A stretch of 64,000 nt of DNA. It comes from Chrysoperla carnea (taxonomy: Eukaryota > Arthropoda > Insecta > Neuroptera > Chrysopidae). Of this stretch, positions 1 through 9,676 are shown one piece after another. The stretch is from the NCBI RefSeq assembly GCF_905475395.1, contig NC_058337.1, positions 12,140,983 to 12,204,982 on the forward strand, written 5' to 3'. The first letter of the stretch is position 1. Each line of letters starts with the position of its first letter. The notes under the pieces are model-generated. The model was not told where the DNA came from and ran no database searches. It was given only the letters and a program-made list of their open reading frames with translations. A program made the translations under genes and the position numbers.

Positions 1-50
1 ATACGTTCCGCATCTGTATAATTAAAAAAAATAAAGGACCGGCAGCGAAA

Positions 51-839
51 TTGTGGATATGCTATTTTTGTAGATATGATAAAGTTGTTAAACCTAGTGC
101 TAAAGAAGTAGGTGTTAAACCTATGAAAAATTTTGTAGGGAAACATTTCCGTGACGTAAAATTCGAGCGAAAGTGTAAAGTCATTTCTCTTAAATCTGTG
201 AAATCTTGCATTAAAATAAGTAATGGAATAGAATTAATCGACTCCACACTCATATTCCAGCCAATATCATTAAACATTGAATATAAAACAGATAATAAAA
301 ATACCTATATACGTATGAACTTGCAACGCTACCACTATCAATATGCGATGAAACAGGAATGAGAAAAAAAAAAACGGCGAATTACGAGTTATTTGCAGAA
401 TCATCTCTACCCACCCAAGATGTTGCATATGTCATCGACGGAGGCTGGCTTTTACATCGCGTTGTTTGGCACTCAGGGGAATCCATTGCTGAAATTTGCT
501 GAAAATATGTTGATTATGTTTACAAATATTATAATGGCGACGTATGTCGCCATTGTTTAGTATTCGACGGATATCCGGTCCATGGAAAATTTAAAATATT
601 GCGTACGATCCAGAGGCGGAATAAAAAATGTATCACGTCCCATTGAATTCGATAGGAACATTACAATTATATTTCCACAGGAGAAATTTATTGCAAACGA
701 CGCAAACAAAAAAAACTTATCGCGATTCTAACCGTAGAATTACAAAAGGTTAACATTTTAGCTAAAGTTGCAGAAGATGACGCAGATAAGATGATAGTTA
801 GCACTGCGTTGCATTTTTCTGGGGTCCTATGAAAATGTA
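51..839 (+). pseudogene. Decayed PIN/XPG-like nuclease-fold gene of an insect multicopy family
   Basis: The plus strand carries a broken reading frame that changes frame several times. The first segment (51 to about 310) contains KISNGIELIDSTLIFQ. A second frame follows with ELATLPLSICDETGMRKKK, then AYVIDGGWLLHRVVWHSGES, a TGA at about 501, and LVFDGYPVHGK. Third and fourth frames hold FPQEKF and AEDDADKMIVSTALHFSG. The order of an acidic 'VIDGG' strand, 'VFDGYP' and 'DDAD' resembles the PIN/FEN-like fold of an uncharacterised multicopy insect family. At least one stop and three frameshifts make it non-functional. The frame stops matching near 838, where the first piggyBac element seems to begin. 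The family match is from memory of its motifs, so the name is tentative. Confidence 0.5.
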
Positions 840-860
840 TTAAAACCCTTAAATGCATAC

Positions 861-878
861 TGTTGCCAAACGGCAACA
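861..878. repeat. 18-bp hairpin, piggyBac 1 left end
   Basis: TGTTGCCAAACGGCAACA has 7-bp arms around a 4-nt centre and lies 17 bp inside the left TTAA. It is one of four 18-bp hairpins of the form TGTTGY..RCAACA in this element. Confidence 0.75.
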
Positions 879-935
879 AAGTATAAAGTTTATTATTTAA
901 ACATGTAGGCACGAGTTTTATGTGTGAATAATACT

Positions 936-953
936 TGTTGTCGTTTAACAACA
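936..953. repeat. 18-bp hairpin, piggyBac 1 left region
   Basis: TGTTGTCGTTTAACAACA has 6-bp arms and the same total length as its neighbours at 861 and 1211. Confidence 0.6.
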
Positions 954-1210
954 TACTGATACTGATAAACAAATCAAAATTTGACCGCTAGGTGACAGTT
1001 AATCCATCAATAACATAAAATTTAAATGTTATACGTTAGCAATTCGTAACCTATAATTTATGCAAATTTCAAGAGCTGTTTTTCACCGGATTTTTAATTT
1101 TTTTTTTAGTATAAAAATATTTTTTACTTCAATATAGTGTTGGTTTGACGTAAATTAGGTATGTATTAAAAATTAAGCAGAATTACGGTTCAAATGTAAA
1201 AAATTAGGAA

Positions 1211-1228
1211 TGTTGCTAATTAGCAACA
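1211..1228. repeat. Perfect 18-bp palindrome upstream of piggyBac 1 ORF
   Basis: TGTTGCTAATTAGCAACA is self-complementary over all 18 bp, extending to 22 bp at 1209-1230. It sits 58 bp before the transposase ATG, so it could be a transposase or promoter-binding site. Confidence 0.8.
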
Positions 1229-1285
1229 TTGTGTAAATTTTCGTAGTATTTATTTGTTTTATTTGTTCGTCTTTGTATTTGTAGA

Positions 1286-3018
1286 ATGTCAAGCAAAAAT
1301 ATTCTAACAGATAAAGATATCGAAGATATTTTAAATAATCTTTCGGATAGCGAAGATGGGCTAGATTTGTCGGGCACAGATAGTGTTAATGATCCAACGT
1401 TTGACCCAAATATTGAATACCCGGATTTGTTAGTGGATGACAATTTTTTAGATGAAATAGAAGAAAATCATGAAAATTCTGGTAACGCAACTGTTGTTGA
1501 ATTAAATGATTCAACTAATTCTAATATTCCCAAAATAACAAGAAACGCGAATAAACAGGTTAAATCTACCTTATTATGGAAGAATAGAACATTGCAATTG
1601 AATGAAGAACAACTATCGTTCAAAGGAAATAAATCGCTTCCATCGGATATAATGGACCTAGATACACCTTACAATTTCTTTTCGCATTTATTTACGGACG
1701 AACTAATAACAAATATAATGACTGAAAGTAATTTATATGCTATACAAAAAGATCCTGAAAAACCAACGAAAATGACAAATACCGAAGTAAAAAAGTTTTT
1801 GGGGTTATTATTTATATGTCTTTAGTAAAAATGCCCAATTTCAGATCTTATTGGTCTCAAGATCTTGCATTTGCTCCAATTCAAAATGCAATGCCACTAA
1901 ATTTATTTGAAAAAATTCGCCGGACTCTACATTTTAATGACAACAGTAAACATATACCCCGTGAAGCTGAAGGCCACGATAGGCTACATAAAAAAAGACC
2001 CCTCATAGACACTTTGAATATGAGATTTGGCTTAGTTACTTTGGAACAACATTTGTAAATAGATGAGCAAATGTGTTCCACTAAAGTTAGGCAGTATATG
2101 CCTATGAAGCCCCATAAATGGGGGTTTAAACTCTTTGTTTTAGCTGGTGTTTCGGGATTTGCCTATAAATATGAAATTTATTCAGGCCAAGAAAACCTTA
2201 AAACACGACCTGAAAATGAACCAAACTTAGGAGCGGCTGCGAATATCGTCATTCGATTATCGCGAGAAATACCTAAAAATATGAACTATAGACTTAATTT
2301 CGATAATTACTATACTACACTACCTCTTATGAGCTATTTAGCTAGACAGGGTATCTATTCTCTGGGTACGGTTCGCAAAAACAGAATTCCTAATAATAAA
2401 CTGCCTGATGAAAAAACTTTCAAAAAGCTAGAACGGGGTGCAAGTGTGGAATATGTTAAACGTTATGATCGAAATGTAAAAAAGACCATTGAAGTAGACT
2501 GTCCGTATGTCGTTCAAGAGTATAACCGCCATATGGGGGGCGTAGACTTAATGGATAGCTTACTTGGGAGATATTCCATTCATTTAAAAAGTAGAAAATG
2601 GTATCTCAGAATATTCTACCATTTGGTTGACCTTACAATTGTTAATTCATGGCTGTTGTATAAGAGAGTTATGCATGAAAAAGGAAGAGAATCGGATATA
2701 ATATCCCAATCTAAATTTCGGATGGACTTAGCCTATTGCTTATGTAAAATTGGATCTACTTCTGGTACTAAACGCGGAAAAACGAGCTCCAGCCTAGAAA
2801 GAGAAATTGAGGCAAAGAAGCACAGAGGCCCTACTCAACATGTTCCACCAAAGGATGTAAGGGTGGATCAGATAGGCCATTGGCCTGTCTTTACAGAAAA
2901 AAGAACACGTTGTAAATTTCCAAGATGCACGGGATACACTGTAGTGAAATGCGATAAATGTGGTGTAGGCTTATGCTTAAATAAACATAATAATTGTTTC
3001 AAGAATTTTCATATGTAA
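1286..3018 (+). pseudogene. piggyBac transposase (DDE_Tnp_1_7 type), one frameshift, one stop, one deletion
   Basis: The N-terminal 179 codons (1286-1825) are acidic, as in piggyBac transposases, and run into the catalytic domain (FSHLFTDELITNIM). A frameshift near 1815 moves to the frame holding MPNFRSYWSQDLAF. That frame reaches a TAA at 2056-2058 immediately before IDEQM, the first catalytic Asp region. The same frame continues 2071-3018 with KPHKWGFK, FDNYYTT (second Asp) and MGGVDLMDSLLGRYS (third Asp). It ends in a Cys-rich tail (CKFPRCTGY, KCDKCGVGLC) like the C-terminal zinc-binding domain. About 25 to 30 residues expected around the conserved W-x-D-N-K segment are missing between ERGASVEYV and KRYDRN. 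The rest is well preserved, so inactivation is fairly recent. Confidence 0.88.
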
Positions 3019-3046
3019 ATGTATGTGTAAATAAATAAATGCACAA

Positions 3047-3064
3047 TGTTGCTGATTAGCAACA
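3047..3064. repeat. 18-bp hairpin downstream of piggyBac 1 ORF
   Basis: TGTTGCTGATTAGCAACA differs at one base from the palindrome at 1211-1228 and lies 28 bp after the transposase stop codon. Confidence 0.8.
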
Positions 3065-3095
3065 AACTTTTTAATGGAGAGAAAGGGTGTTTTAA

Positions 3096-3588
3096 TTTTT
3101 TTCCGGATTTTTTTTTCTATTTTTCCCATAAACTATATAACATTTCCTACTAGTTTTCATTTTTTAATTACATTTAAAAAAAAAATGCATTTAAGGGATA
3201 TGTTATTCATTATATTTTTCAATTTCAGGAAGAACTAGAAGATAACGCGATCTGTTCAATCAGACACCTGTCGTGACTCCTATATTGATTATCAGCGTAT
3301 GTTTTTCTAGAAGCCAATTCTTATCCAACTCAATGAATAGAATTTATTCCAAAACATTTAATTTTAGATATGTTTATCCAAATGAAATTGGAGCTACGTT
3401 GGAAGTGATTTAAAAGCGAGTATCAGATAATTAAATAAATTTTAATACATGCCTCTACGTTAAATAAAAAAGACATTTATCAATATTTTATTAAACACGT
3501 ACCAATTTAAGGAAAAAAAAAATTAATTAAAAATTATATGCGTGATGGCGCCGCCAACTAACAGCTTTATTTACACAATATATAAAAA
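3096..3588. other. AT-rich spacer, no gene seen
   Basis: There is no convincing reading frame. The last 45 bp before 3589 may be the 5' untranslated part of the LINE that follows, because its ORF1 starts without any other boundary signal. Confidence 0.5.
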
Positions 3589-4422
3589 ATGGCGGATAAG
3601 AACTACGCCACCAAAGATATGCTAAGTGATAGTTTGTTAAGTGCTTTACGTGATACAGTGAGAGAAATAGTGATTGAGGCTGTAACGCCTTTAAAATTGG
3701 AGATTGAAGAGTTACGCAAAATTAACCACAATCTTGTTGCTGAAATTAAAAAAATCCAGCTTGGCACAACAATGGCTTCTAATACCGTCCAACAACAGAT
3801 GGAGTTGAATACATTAAGCCAAGATATGAACCAAAATAATCATATGCAAGGTACTGAAAAAAGTCAATTTCAACTAAGTACAATTAGTCGAGGCGCAAAC
3901 CAATCTGGTAAAGTTGACGTTACAACAACAAACAGTAAACAAAAAACGAACGATCCACAGAAAACTAAGCAAGTGATATACGCAGAAAAACTTATTAATG
4001 ATTTGGCTATAAATAGAGTAATGCCTAATCCTGATATTAATACTATTAATCCTGGAGGAAGCAATAGTGGACAATATCACGATTCAGATGGATTTACGGA
4101 AGTAAGAAGACGGAAAAGAAGAGTAGTATTCGGGAACTCAAATGAACCTGAATCAATTTCTGCTTCCGACCGAAAGTTATGGATTTTCCTTGGACGAATG
4201 AACGCAACTACCACCGAAGAGCAAATACTCCATTATTTACAAGGAAAAATTCCTGGTAAAATATTTGAGGTGTCAAAACTGGAAACAAAAGGAACAAATG
4301 CTTGCTTTAAGATAGCAGCCAATGCGGATCTCGAGGATACCATGTACGATGGAAGTTTTTGGCCAAAAGGGACAATAGTAAGGAGGTATTTTTTTCGTAG
4401 GCAACAACATGGACGAATTTAA
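3589..4422 (+). CDS. ORF1 protein of a non-LTR retrotransposon (CR1/Crack/Daphne-like)
   Basis: This is an uninterrupted 277-residue frame. Residues 1-60 are rich in heptad-like Leu/Ile with charged residues (EIVIEAVTPLKLEIEELRKI), suggesting a coiled coil for trimerisation. Residues 60-165 are Gln/Asn/Thr-rich linker, and 170-180 is a basic patch (EVRRRKRRVVF). The C-terminal 85 residues (RKLWIFLGRMNATTTEEQIL to FWPKGTIVRRYFF) match the conserved C-terminal region of ORF1 proteins in the Crack/Daphne/CR1 group, thought to bind RNA. It overlaps the start of ORF2 by 14 nt, normal for LINEs. The frame is intact, but ORF2 is truncated, so the copy cannot move by itself. Confidence 0.65.
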   Translation: MADKNYATKDMLSDSLLSALRDTVREIVIEAVTPLKLEIEELRKINHNLVAEIKKIQLGTTMASNTVQQQMELNTLSQDMNQNNHMQGTEKSQFQLSTISRGANQSGKVDVTTTNSKQKTNDPQKTKQVIYAEKLINDLAINRVMPNPDINTINPGGSNSGQYHDSDGFTEVRRRKRRVVFGNSNEPESISASDRKLWIFLGRMNATTTEEQILHYLQGKIPGKIFEVSKLETKGTNACFKIAANADLEDTMYDGSFWPKGTIVRRYFFRRQQHGRI

Positions 4423-4561
4423 AAACAAAGATGGAAGGCTCATAAAAGAATCATCGAGAATGAATAATTTAAAACTTCGCACAAAAATACTCCACCAAAA
4501 CATCCAAAGTTTGTTTAATAAAGTTGAGCAAGTTGAAGTTTTCATTAAGAAGTATGTTTGA
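4409..4561 (+). pseudogene. Truncated LINE ORF2 start (endonuclease N-terminus only)
   Basis: A 50-codon frame overlaps the end of ORF1 in another phase. Its second half, ILHQNIQSLFNKVEQVEVFI, is the usual beginning of the apurinic-like endonuclease domain in LINE ORF2 ('hqNiqsl.nK...l'). After this the LINE homology stops abruptly and no reverse transcriptase follows, so the element is 3'-deleted or was joined to other DNA near 4560. Confidence 0.6.
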
Positions 4562-4688
4562 AGATGGCGTAATTAAAATTAAATGTCCCATTAGTGTAAA
4601 GACTTATAACAATTGCGTAGAAAATGAAGAAGCTACAGCAAAATATAATTATAAATATATAAAGCTACAGCAATTTCAATGTATTTAA
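4560..4688 (+). pseudogene. Possible YqaJ-like recombinase scrap
   Basis: A 42-codon frame immediately after the LINE break begins EDGVIKIKCPISVKTYNN, which resembles the active-site strand of YqaJ-type exonucleases ('G.iEiKCP.S'), common as multicopy genes in insects. Nothing else of the domain survives. The call rests on about 15 residues. Confidence 0.25.
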
Positions 4689-4835
4689 CAGAAAAGAAAA
4701 ACTTTTGTGTGTAGCTGAGCCAGATTATGGACAAAATAAAAAATAGAGATATTAGTGGACTATTCTTCAAGTTTTGTTTTATTTTATTAAAGAATCTTGT
4801 TAATTAATTAAAACCAAATACATGCTAGAATTAAT

Positions 4836-5050
4836 ATGCCAGTAATATGGTTTGGGGAGGGGGGGATGGTTGGTGAAAGTAAAACTATCCAGATTGATGA
4901 AACGTCATTTACTCAACAAAAGTACAATCGCAGACGTGTTACCGAGCAGATGAATACGACCATTCTGGGTTATATTGTAAGGAGGATAAATGTGGTTTGT
5001 TCTTTAAAGTCAACGCAAAAAGCAAGAAGATGTTGCCATACATAAAAAAG
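4836..5050 (+). pseudogene. Merlin / ISXO2-like transposase remnant
   Basis: The frame contains KTIQIDETSFTQQKYNRRR, matching the first catalytic Asp motif (IDES.f...KYnrGr) of ISXO2-like DDE transposases, the domain of eukaryotic Merlin elements. A frameshift near 4990 is followed in another frame by LFFKVNAKSKKMLPYIKK, matching the next conserved strand (flv.V..R...tLlp.Ik). Only about 70 residues remain, with no second or third catalytic residue. Confidence 0.6.
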
Positions 5051-6002
5051 TAAGTTGATTTTTCAACTTCGCTAATTATGTACGGACAGCGCAAAGCAGT
5101 ACGTAGGAATTGAACTAATGTTTGCTACTATTACTATCCATTTGCAAACCAATCATAGTATCGGAGAATTGGTTGATAAATCAAATCTTTTGAACACTAA
5201 AAATGATTTGGAGAACGAAAACAACTTATTGAAAAAATCAAGAAAATGTTGTAAAACTTCGAAATTCCAACATCAATATCTGTATTCTTACAGAAATGTA
5301 TTTTTTCTTCTTAACATAAAAAAAGTATATCCGGGAATAATTGATGGAAGCTTGAAAAATGGACTGACAATTAAAGAATTAATAGATCAACATCTTCATC
5401 TAAGAAGAAACAATTTCTGCCTCTTTTGAAGAAATCTCGATCAGAAGGACTGGAATGCACATGATTTTAATGATGCAATAGAAAGACGATTCTGATTTTT
5501 CCGAAGAAGATGATGTCTATTAAGGCTTAATTGCACAAACCAAAGTTTAAACACAACAGAAGGGGTTTGGAGTCATTAAATACGAGACCCTTTTTTGTTG
5601 TGGAATACGGGCAATTCCTTCTCGCGGTGCACTCTGAATGTAAAAAGTTAAAAGTAGATTTTATAACCTAAGTAACTTTTTATGGCCAAAATTTCCCAAA
5701 ATTTTTCTTGACAATTGTATGAAAGTGGGACCTGCAGAACGCCTAGTAATTTACATTATCAGTGGCATGTACTTGTCAAGCTGATCTGCCCGGTAAATGT
5801 AAACGTGTGTGCTGTAGTACATTATGTTGTTTCCAAAACTGCTGCATCAAAATCTAATCACTCTCAAGAATGGGGTCAGCTATCACAACTTAAGTTATAA
5901 TACGATAAAGGTACAAGGATGTGTAATCTTTTCACCTCATCTCAAAATTTATACTTTTGACTACCAGCTTTTTCAAATTTTTTTACACTGCTTGACAACT
6001 TT
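5051..6002. other. Unresolved region between transposon remnants
   Basis: A 103-codon frame (5118-5429) and one of 61 codons (5715-5900) have no recognisable motif. The first has some charged coiled-coil-like sequence (LENENNLLKKSRK) and could be a fossil of an unknown element. No promoter, splice or terminal-repeat signal was seen. Confidence 0.35.
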
Positions 6003-6020
6003 TGTCCCAAATACGGGACA
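6003..6020. repeat. 18-bp hairpin TGTCCC/GGGACA, piggyBac 2 region
   Basis: TGTCCCAAATACGGGACA has 6-bp perfect arms with a 6-bp spacer. It lies about 480 bp upstream of the second piggyBac remnant. Confidence 0.7.
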
Positions 6021-6358
6021 CTAACTTTGAAATGATTTTTTTTTCAGTTGTGCCATCTTGATTTATTTTCTGTAGACTCTATGATATACAAGAACCCTTT
6101 TAAAAATAAAATTCATCACTCTCATCTCATTTACGATATTACAACAATAAAATAATTTCGTGTTTAAACAAGTGTCAGTTGAGTCATTCAAATTGTGTGA
6201 TTTATATGACTTATTTATGTGTGATTCAAGTGGTTTTACGACGGAAATCTGATAAGTTTTGTAAAAAATTTGCTTAAAATTGATTGTTTGCTTCATTAAT
6301 TAAAGAAATAATTTAAAATTATTAAAAAACATTGTGAATATCAATGTTTTAAAATCGA

Positions 6359-6376
6359 TGTCCCATATACTGGACA
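6359..6376. repeat. Second 18-bp hairpin upstream of piggyBac 2 ORF
   Basis: TGTCCCATATACTGGACA has the same size and core as the hairpin at 6003-6020, with one arm mismatch, and lies about 120 bp before the transposase ATG. Confidence 0.7.
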
Positions 6377-6497
6377 AAGTGATTCATCGGTTGTAAATAA
6401 ATAACATGTACGTATTATAGTGTCTCAATATTTTTGAATTTTTATCTATAAATTTATGTTGCTACTAATAATTTTTTGTTTGTTTTTGTGTAGAAAA

Positions 6498-7932
6498 ATG
6501 ACTTCCTTAGGAAATCTTTAAACGCCAACGATATTCTCCAGATGTTGGAGGCAGGCAATGTATACGATATAGATTTATCGGAGGACGATGCAGAAGATCT
6601 CCTTGAAATATGAGATGATTCATTAATTTTGGATGTGTTTCATAGAAACAATAGAGAATTGTCTGCAGATTAAATTACTGAAGACGATAATGTTGAAATG
6701 GAAAATAATGAAAATAAAAACACTCTGAATATCGAAAGTGTTTACAAACCAGAAAGAAAAAAATTCAGTGGAAAAAAACTGGATTTCAAGTCGCTCAACT
6801 TGACGAATGGGACAATGGTTTGGAAAGCAATCAACTTGGAACTCCAATTTCATATTTCAATAAATATTTACCCGATGAATATTTTTCTGAAATAGCCGAA
6901 TTCACAAATATGTATGCATTGCAACAAAATAAGAACGCGTTTAAACCGTGCAAGGAAAGAGAAATGAAACTTTTTCGCGTTGCACATGATAATGTGCTGC
7001 TTGAAATTCCCACAAATAAAATTTTACTGGGATAAACTTTTTCATATTGACTGTTCATAGATAATATGACTACAAATAGATTCTATGAATTACGTAATAA
7101 CTTACATGTGGTGAATAATTTAGAAAAAGTGGCGCATACCAATAAATTTTTTAAAGTCCAGCCAATTTTCAATAAGATTCGAAATCGTATGTTAGAATTG
7201 AAGCCCCAGAAGGTCGTTTGTATAGACGAACAACTAATTCCCTTTAAAGGCCATTGTGGAATAAAATTGTTTTTGTTATGTAGTAAAGATGGTCTAGCAT
7301 ACGATTTTATTATGTACCAAGGGGCAAAAACAGGACTGGGTAAAAATTTATTTAAAAATTATGGATTTGCAACTACTGTTGCCTTAGAATTGACAAAAAA
7401 AAATTAGATAATAAATGATATAATCTATTTTTTGATAATTATTTTTCATCATACCAATTATTACGCGTCTTGAAATCGAAAAATATTCACGCCGCTTGCA
7501 CTGTAAGGGTGAATCGTTTTCAAAATCCGCCATTTATTTCTGACAGAGAACTTAAAAAAGAAAAAAGGCAGCATACGAAACAATTAGTAAATACAGAAGA
7601 GGATGTTGTTCTAGTCAGGTGGTTAGACAATAAAAAAGTGATATTGGCGTCGAATTTTATTGGTGAAGAAGAAATGGATGAAGTAAAAAGATGGGATTCA
7701 AAACAAAACAAATATGTGGACGTATCGAGACCTGAGGTTGTAAGAAAATATAATCACGGAATGGGAGGAGTTGACTTAATGGATAAAATGTTAAGTCATT
7801 ATCGAATTTTCATAAAATCAAAAAAAGTGGACGTTGCGACTTATTTTCCATGTCGTGGACTTAGCTATCGTAAATTCCTGGTTTGAATACAAAGCTGAGG
7901 CCACTAAATTAAAAATCATTGAAAATAAATAA
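6498..7932 (+). pseudogene. piggyBac transposase remnant 2, many frameshifts
   Basis: The acidic N-terminus is readable (NDILQMLEAGNVYDIDLSED) with in-frame stops. The catalytic domain follows in pieces: PISYFNKYLPDEYFSEIAEF (6840-7035), VVCIDEQLIPFKG with the first Asp and IKLFLLCSKDGLAYDF (7066-7407), LFFDNYFSSYQLL with the second Asp (about 7425), VVLVRWLDNKKVILASNF, and HGMGGVDLMDKMLSHYRIF with the third Asp (about 7780). A frameshift then restores WTLRLIFHVVDLAIVNSW, ending at a TAA at 7930-7932. The W-x-D-N-K segment missing from piggyBac 1 is present here. No Cys-rich tail was found. It is clearly diverged from piggyBac 1. Confidence 0.85.
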
Positions 7933-8247
7933 AAAAAGATATTCCAATAGTTGCATTAAAATCCCATAGATGGCGTTACTTGTTTATACAGGGCACTAAA
8001 ACTTTTAAATATTCATTATAAAAGTGAAGTAAGTCACAAGTCACTTTAATAGTGAACTAAGTTCGGAGTTGATTCACTTTTATTGTGACTAGGTTTTGAC
8101 ACGTGGTGATAAGTTGTGTGTTAAAATTGATAAAAAATATTTTTATTAAGTGTTTTAATAGCTTATTTTGATAGATTTAAAGGATTTTAGTGATTCCGGG
8201 TAAGCTTATTTAAATTCAATGTTTTTCTAACATTTTGTTTTGAACAC
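7933..8247. other. Spacer with possible degenerate piggyBac 2 end
   Basis: A partial echo of the upstream hairpin (ACAGGGCACTAA at about 7990) suggests the 3' end of piggyBac 2. Short GTGA/TCAC repeats occupy 8025-8095. No gene was seen. Confidence 0.35.
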
Positions 8248-8733
8248 ATGCAGTATTGCATGTGGCACGAACTAATCTCTTGTGATTTGCACCTGCTCCA
8301 GATACAGGCAATGATGAAAATGTTAACGAAGATAATAACCAGAGAAAATTTTCAACCTGAACCTGGACCATCTAGATCTAGAAAACGTTCACTCGACAAA
8401 GAAAATTGGGCAGTTAATAAAAGAAAATTATTGCGTAATAGTGGAAAAGAATATTTGACTAAAACGGGAGTAAGGAAAGATGGCAAAAAATTCCAAAATG
8501 TTGATTGTATGTGTCCAAAAAAATGTATTACGTCATTTACGGAAGATGAAAGAAAAGAAATATTTGACTCATTTTTTAATTTAGAAGACTTAAATTCGCA
8601 GAATTCATTTCTGTATGCTCTGGTACAAAAAACAACGGTTAATAGAAAACGCCCAAAAGATCGGTCTAGTGCAGGAAAAAACGTGTCTTTTAAATATTTT
8701 ATAAAGTCTAGTATCAAGACCCAATCGCTGTAA
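8248..8733 (+). pseudogene. N-terminal part of an unnamed insect multicopy (transposon-like) gene family
   Basis: The frame has PEPGPSRSRKRSLDKENW, RKLLRNSGKEYLTKTG, a Cys motif (DCMCPKKCITSFTEDER), EIFDSFFNLEDLNSQNSFL and VNRKRPKDRSS. This motif order (PGPS, 'k..rnsGkeY', 'C..KC...f.e..R..if..f..l.d...q..fL') is the N-terminus of a large uncharacterised family with hundreds of copies in some insect genomes. A frameshift just before PEPGPS leaves TGNDENVNEDNNQRK in another frame upstream. It is cut off at 8733 after FKYFIKSS. I know no assigned function. Confidence 0.6.
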
Positions 8734-9040
8734 CTACGTTAAAAATTAACAAAAATTAATAAAATTTGCGGGAAAATGTTCATAAACGTGTTCTCTATAA
8801 TATTGCTCTCACCTAAATTTATGATAAAATGACAAGAAAAAAAATTATTAAGCAAAAAAAGAAATTTTTGATTTTGTTACTTTTTTGCTCATAACTTTTT
8901 AAATTTTAAGTTTATCGCAAAAAGTTACATAGACAAAATTGTAGCCACGACAATTTGCTACAAATTATGTCTTTACAAATTTTTGAGAAATCAATATTTT
9001 ACGAGATACAGCAAAATATGTTTCCACCCCTTTTTTCAAG
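8734..9040. other. AT-rich insert between two pieces of the same family
   Basis: About 300 bp of very AT-rich sequence with no coding signal lies between the N-terminal piece and the C-terminal piece. A perfect 24-bp GC-rich palindrome begins at 9044, just after it. Confidence 0.4.
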
Positions 9041-9043
9041 ATG

Positions 9044-9067
9044 GTTGAATCGCCGCGGCGATTCAAC
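9044..9067. repeat. Perfect 24-bp GC-rich palindrome
   Basis: GTTGAATCGCCG is followed directly by its exact reverse complement. The GC content is far above the neighbourhood, and it is followed by another CGCCGCCGCGG tract. Confidence 0.85.
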
Positions 9068-9676
9068 AATCGCCGCCGCGGTGGCGCAACCGAAAGGATA
9101 ACGAAGAGGCAAGTAACCACGAGTCTTCTTATTGCTATCGTGTCCGTGTGCGTGTTGACGATAACGACACATTGCAGGAACTGTTTTTCACAAAGCCTTC
9201 TTAGCTTTAGATGGCATAACGAATCGTCGTGTGCAAACTTTGAAAAAACAATTGATTGAATTCGGCGAATCTCAAATAGATGGCCGAGGTAAACATAAAA
9301 ACAGGGCAAATAAACTGTCTGAGGAAACTAAATCAAAAGTTTTTAACTTCATTAAATCTCTTAGGGGCAGGAAATCTCATTATCCTTTAAAGGATACATC
9401 AAGGGTGTATTTACTTGAAGAACTTGATAAAGCCAAGTTACATCGAATGTTCAATGAGAGTAGCAAGGAGCACACTGTTGGTTTCACCACTTTCCGCGAA
9501 ATATTTGATCGAAACTTTAACATTTCATTCGGATACCCTCTAAAAGACACATGCAGTTAACCACATCTGACGTGTATTATCGTCGTCAATTGAATTTCAT
9601 TTCTTTCAATATCCATGTATTGTCTGACTCTACCTCAGTATTTTACACGTACGACGAAAGTGTCGCTCGAAAGGGA

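Larger units (their letters stand above)
840..3095 (+). mobile_element. piggyBac-superfamily element 1, decayed
   Basis: Boundaries are inferred from TTAA at 840-843 and at 3092-3095. Read inward from each end, both sides continue AA then a CCCTT block and soon reach an 18-bp palindrome (861-878 on the left, 3047-3064 on the right). TTAA is the known piggyBac target duplication. The enclosed ORF is a piggyBac transposase with a stop and a frameshift, so the element is not autonomous. The terminal match is short and imperfect, so exact ends are moderately supported, while the superfamily is secure from the protein. Confidence 0.6.

Noticed and set aside
62-277. Minus-strand 71-codon frame opposite the PIN-like remnant
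   Set aside because: It is the mirror of the plus-strand coding remnant, which continues in order through several further motif blocks; the minus frame has no continuation.
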